Source: an uncultured Collinsella sp. (GTDB lineage Bacteria > Actinomycetota > Coriobacteriia > Coriobacteriales > Coriobacteriaceae). From it: 64,000 bases of DNA. The notes beneath the pieces were generated by a model. It saw nothing but the letters and a program-made list of their open reading frames with translations. It was not told the DNA's origin and did no database searches. The position numbers were made by a program, and so were the translations under genes. Every line of letters begins with the position of its first letter. Position 1 is the first letter of the stretch. This document shows, piece after piece, positions 62,636 to 64,000 of this stretch. The stretch is from the NCBI GenBank assembly GCA_959606065.1, contig CAUHHV010000007.1, positions 1 through 64,000 of the forward strand, given 5' to 3'.

Positions 62636-63364
62636 ATGGCTACCAAGATTAATATCCGCACCCTGCTCGAGGCCGGCTGCCACTTCGGTCACCAGACCCG
62701 TCGCTGGAACCCCAAGATGAAGCCGTTCATCTTCGGTGAGCGCAACGGCATCTACATCCTCGACCTCAAGCAGACCATCCTCGACGCCGACCAGGCCTAC
62801 ACCTTCGTCAAGAACGTCGCCAAGGGTGGCAACGTGCTGTTCGTCGGCACCAAGAAGCAGGCTCAGGAGGCCGTCAAGAACGCTGCTGAGCGCGCCAACA
62901 TGCCTTACATCAACCAGCGTTGGCTCGGCGGTATGCTGACCAACTTCGTCACCATCCGCTCCCGCATCAACCGCATGGAGGAGCTCGAGGCCATGGTCGA
63001 GGACGGCCGCATGGCTGTTCTGCCTAAGAAGGAGCAGGCTGTTCTCGGCAAGGAGCTCACCAAGCTCCAGACCAACCTCGGTGGCGCCCGCGACATGAAG
63101 GGTCTGCCCCAGGCTCTCTTCGTCATCGACACCAAGCGCGAGGAGAACGCCATCAAGGAGGCTCAGCGCCTGAACATCCCCGTCGTCGCCCTGATCGACA
63201 CCAACTCCGATCCCGACGAGGTCGAGTACGGCATCCCCTGCAACGATGACGCTATCTCCGCTGTCACCCTTATGTGCGAGCTCATGGCTGACGCCTGCCT
63301 CGCTGGCTCTGGTAAGGAGCAGGTCTCCGAGGCCGAGATGGCCGCTGAGCCCAAGGCCGAGTAA
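62636..63364 (+). CDS. rpsB: 30S ribosomal protein S2
   Basis: A 242-aa small-subunit protein. INIRTLLEAGCHFGHQTRRW, NPKMKPFIFGERNGIYILDL, LFVGTKKQAQEAVKNAAERA, QRWLGGMLTNFVTIRSRI and the LFVIDTKREENAIKEAQRLN / NSDPDEVEYGIPCNDDA segments are the S2 landmarks. CACAGGAGG precedes ATG 62636. tsf follows after 45 bases. Confidence 0.98.
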   Translation: MATKINIRTLLEAGCHFGHQTRRWNPKMKPFIFGERNGIYILDLKQTILDADQAYTFVKNVAKGGNVLFVGTKKQAQEAVKNAAERANMPYINQRWLGGMLTNFVTIRSRINRMEELEAMVEDGRMAVLPKKEQAVLGKELTKLQTNLGGARDMKGLPQALFVIDTKREENAIKEAQRLNIPVVALIDTNSDPDEVEYGIPCNDDAISAVTLMCELMADACLAGSGKEQVSEAEMAAEPKAE

Positions 63365-63409
63365 ATCAGTCTTAGTTAATTCTTTTTCATCTCTTTGAAA
63401 GGAACCACA

Positions 63410-64000
63410 ATGGCCCAGATTACCGCCGCTATGGTCAAGCAGCTCCGCGAGATGACCGACTCCCCGATGATGGAGTGCAAGAAGGCTCTCGTCGAGGCTG
63501 ACGGCGACACGGACGCCGCTGTCGACGTTCTGCGTAAGAACGGCCTTGCCAAGGCTGCCAAGAAGGCTGGCCGTGAGACCAACGAGGGCGCTGTCGCCGC
63601 GTTCGTCTCCGAGGATGGCAAGACCGGCGCTCTGCTCGAGCTCTCCTGCGAGACCGACTTCGTTGGCTCTAACGCCAAGTTCACCGGCTTTGCTTCCAAG
63701 GTCGCTGAGGTTGTCGCTACCACCGAGCCTGCTGACGTCGACGCTCTGCTCGAGAAGCCGATGGGCGAGGAGACCGTTTCCTCCGAGCTCACCGAGATGA
63801 TTCACATCATGGGCGAGAACATGAAGATCTCCCGCTTCGCTGCCCGCAAGGCTGAGAACGGCGCGCTCGCTTCTTACATCCACATGGGTGGTAAGATCGG
63901 CGTCCTCGTCGAGTTCGCCTTCGAGAAGGCTGAGACCGCTCAGGCTGAATCCTTCAAGACCTTCGCTCACGACGTTGCCCTTCAGGTTGCCGCCGTCGCC
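63410..64000 (+). CDS. tsf: elongation factor Ts (3' end beyond the window)
   Basis: 197 codons are visible, open to the last base. MAQITAAMVKQLREMTDSPM is the UBA-like N-terminal domain with the conserved KxLR-type motif. MMECKKALVEADGDTDAAVD, GLAKAAKKAGRETNEG and LLELSCETDFV are standard EF-Ts sequences. The protein exchanges nucleotide on EF-Tu. ATG 63410 has AAAGGAA upstream. It is cotranscribed with rpsB, as in nearly all bacteria. Confidence 0.97.
   Translation, partial: MAQITAAMVKQLREMTDSPMMECKKALVEADGDTDAAVDVLRKNGLAKAAKKAGRETNEGAVAAFVSEDGKTGALLELSCETDFVGSNAKFTGFASKVAEVVATTEPADVDALLEKPMGEETVSSELTEMIHIMGENMKISRFAARKAENGALASYIHMGGKIGVLVEFAFEKAETAQAESFKTFAHDVALQVAAVA

Overview
The window is a 64-kb stretch of bacterial chromosome. 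It looks like a member of the Coriobacteriia (Actinomycetota), and a Collinsella-type gut organism fits best. This assignment is inference from gene content and style: mostly about 60% GC, a single-chain pyruvate phosphate dikinase with its regulatory protein, a fused AroE-AroK, a radical SAM/DUF2344 pair upstream of rplU, short glyQ/glyS subunits, and very frequent TTG start codons. No rRNA, CRISPR array, prophage or insertion sequence was seen.

Bases 1-13,000 hold a cell-surface polysaccharide locus with strongly mosaic base composition (AT-rich blocks between GC-rich ones). It begins with the tail of a dTDP-glucose 4,6-dehydratase (RmlB). Then come a GT2/DUF2304 pair, a tiny hydrophobic ORF, a 680-aa multi-spanning DUF6541-like protein, two acyltransferase-3 membrane proteins, three more GT2 enzymes, an ABC polysaccharide exporter (permease and ATPase), tRNA-Arg(TCT), a TagD-type cytidylyltransferase and a LicD phosphotransferase. 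UDP-galactopyranose mutase (glf) closes the locus at 14.3 kb. Together they suggest a rhamnose/galactofuranose-containing glycan exported by an ABC pathway and decorated with acyl and phospho-alcohol groups.

Bases 14,435-15,897 hold a separately transcribed two-gene module. It consists of a DUF4869 protein and a small P-loop ATPase with a Toprim-like C-terminal half. It is my best candidate for an undescribed (possibly defence-like) system. Bases 16,029-24,488 (minus strand) carry a complete aromatic amino acid operon: aroF, tyrA, aroB, aroA, aroC, pheA, aroE-aroK fusion, aroQ. Its leader has a predicted attenuator overlapping a short ORF.

From 24.7 kb nearly everything is on the plus strand. 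In order: tRNA-Arg(CCG), a P-type cation ATPase, a zinc-ribbon membrane protein, a cyclophilin, a TPR membrane protein, the elongation cluster mreB-mreC-mreD-pbp2-rodA with an unrecognised membrane protein, the radical SAM pair, rplU-rpmA-obg-nadD-yqeK-rsfS, and dinB on the opposite strand. Then come rpsP-khpA-rimM-trmD-lepB, glyQ-glyS, ppsR-ppdK, rplS-rnhB-yraN-yifB-dprA-trmFO-xerC, and rpsB-tsf (cut by the window end). The last 18 kb keeps the gene order known from Bacillus (rpsP...trmD-rplS-rnhB...dprA-trmFO-xerC...rpsB-tsf), with lepB, glyQS and ppsR-ppdK inserted.

Points worth a second look are: the DUF4869/ATPase module; xerC with no canonical start codon and an apparent AUA start overlapping the trmFO stop; an acyltransferase gene interrupted by an in-frame amber codon; helically phased TTTACC repeats upstream of ppdK; the aro leader; and two tRNA-Arg genes each followed directly by a terminator and a promoterless-looking gene.
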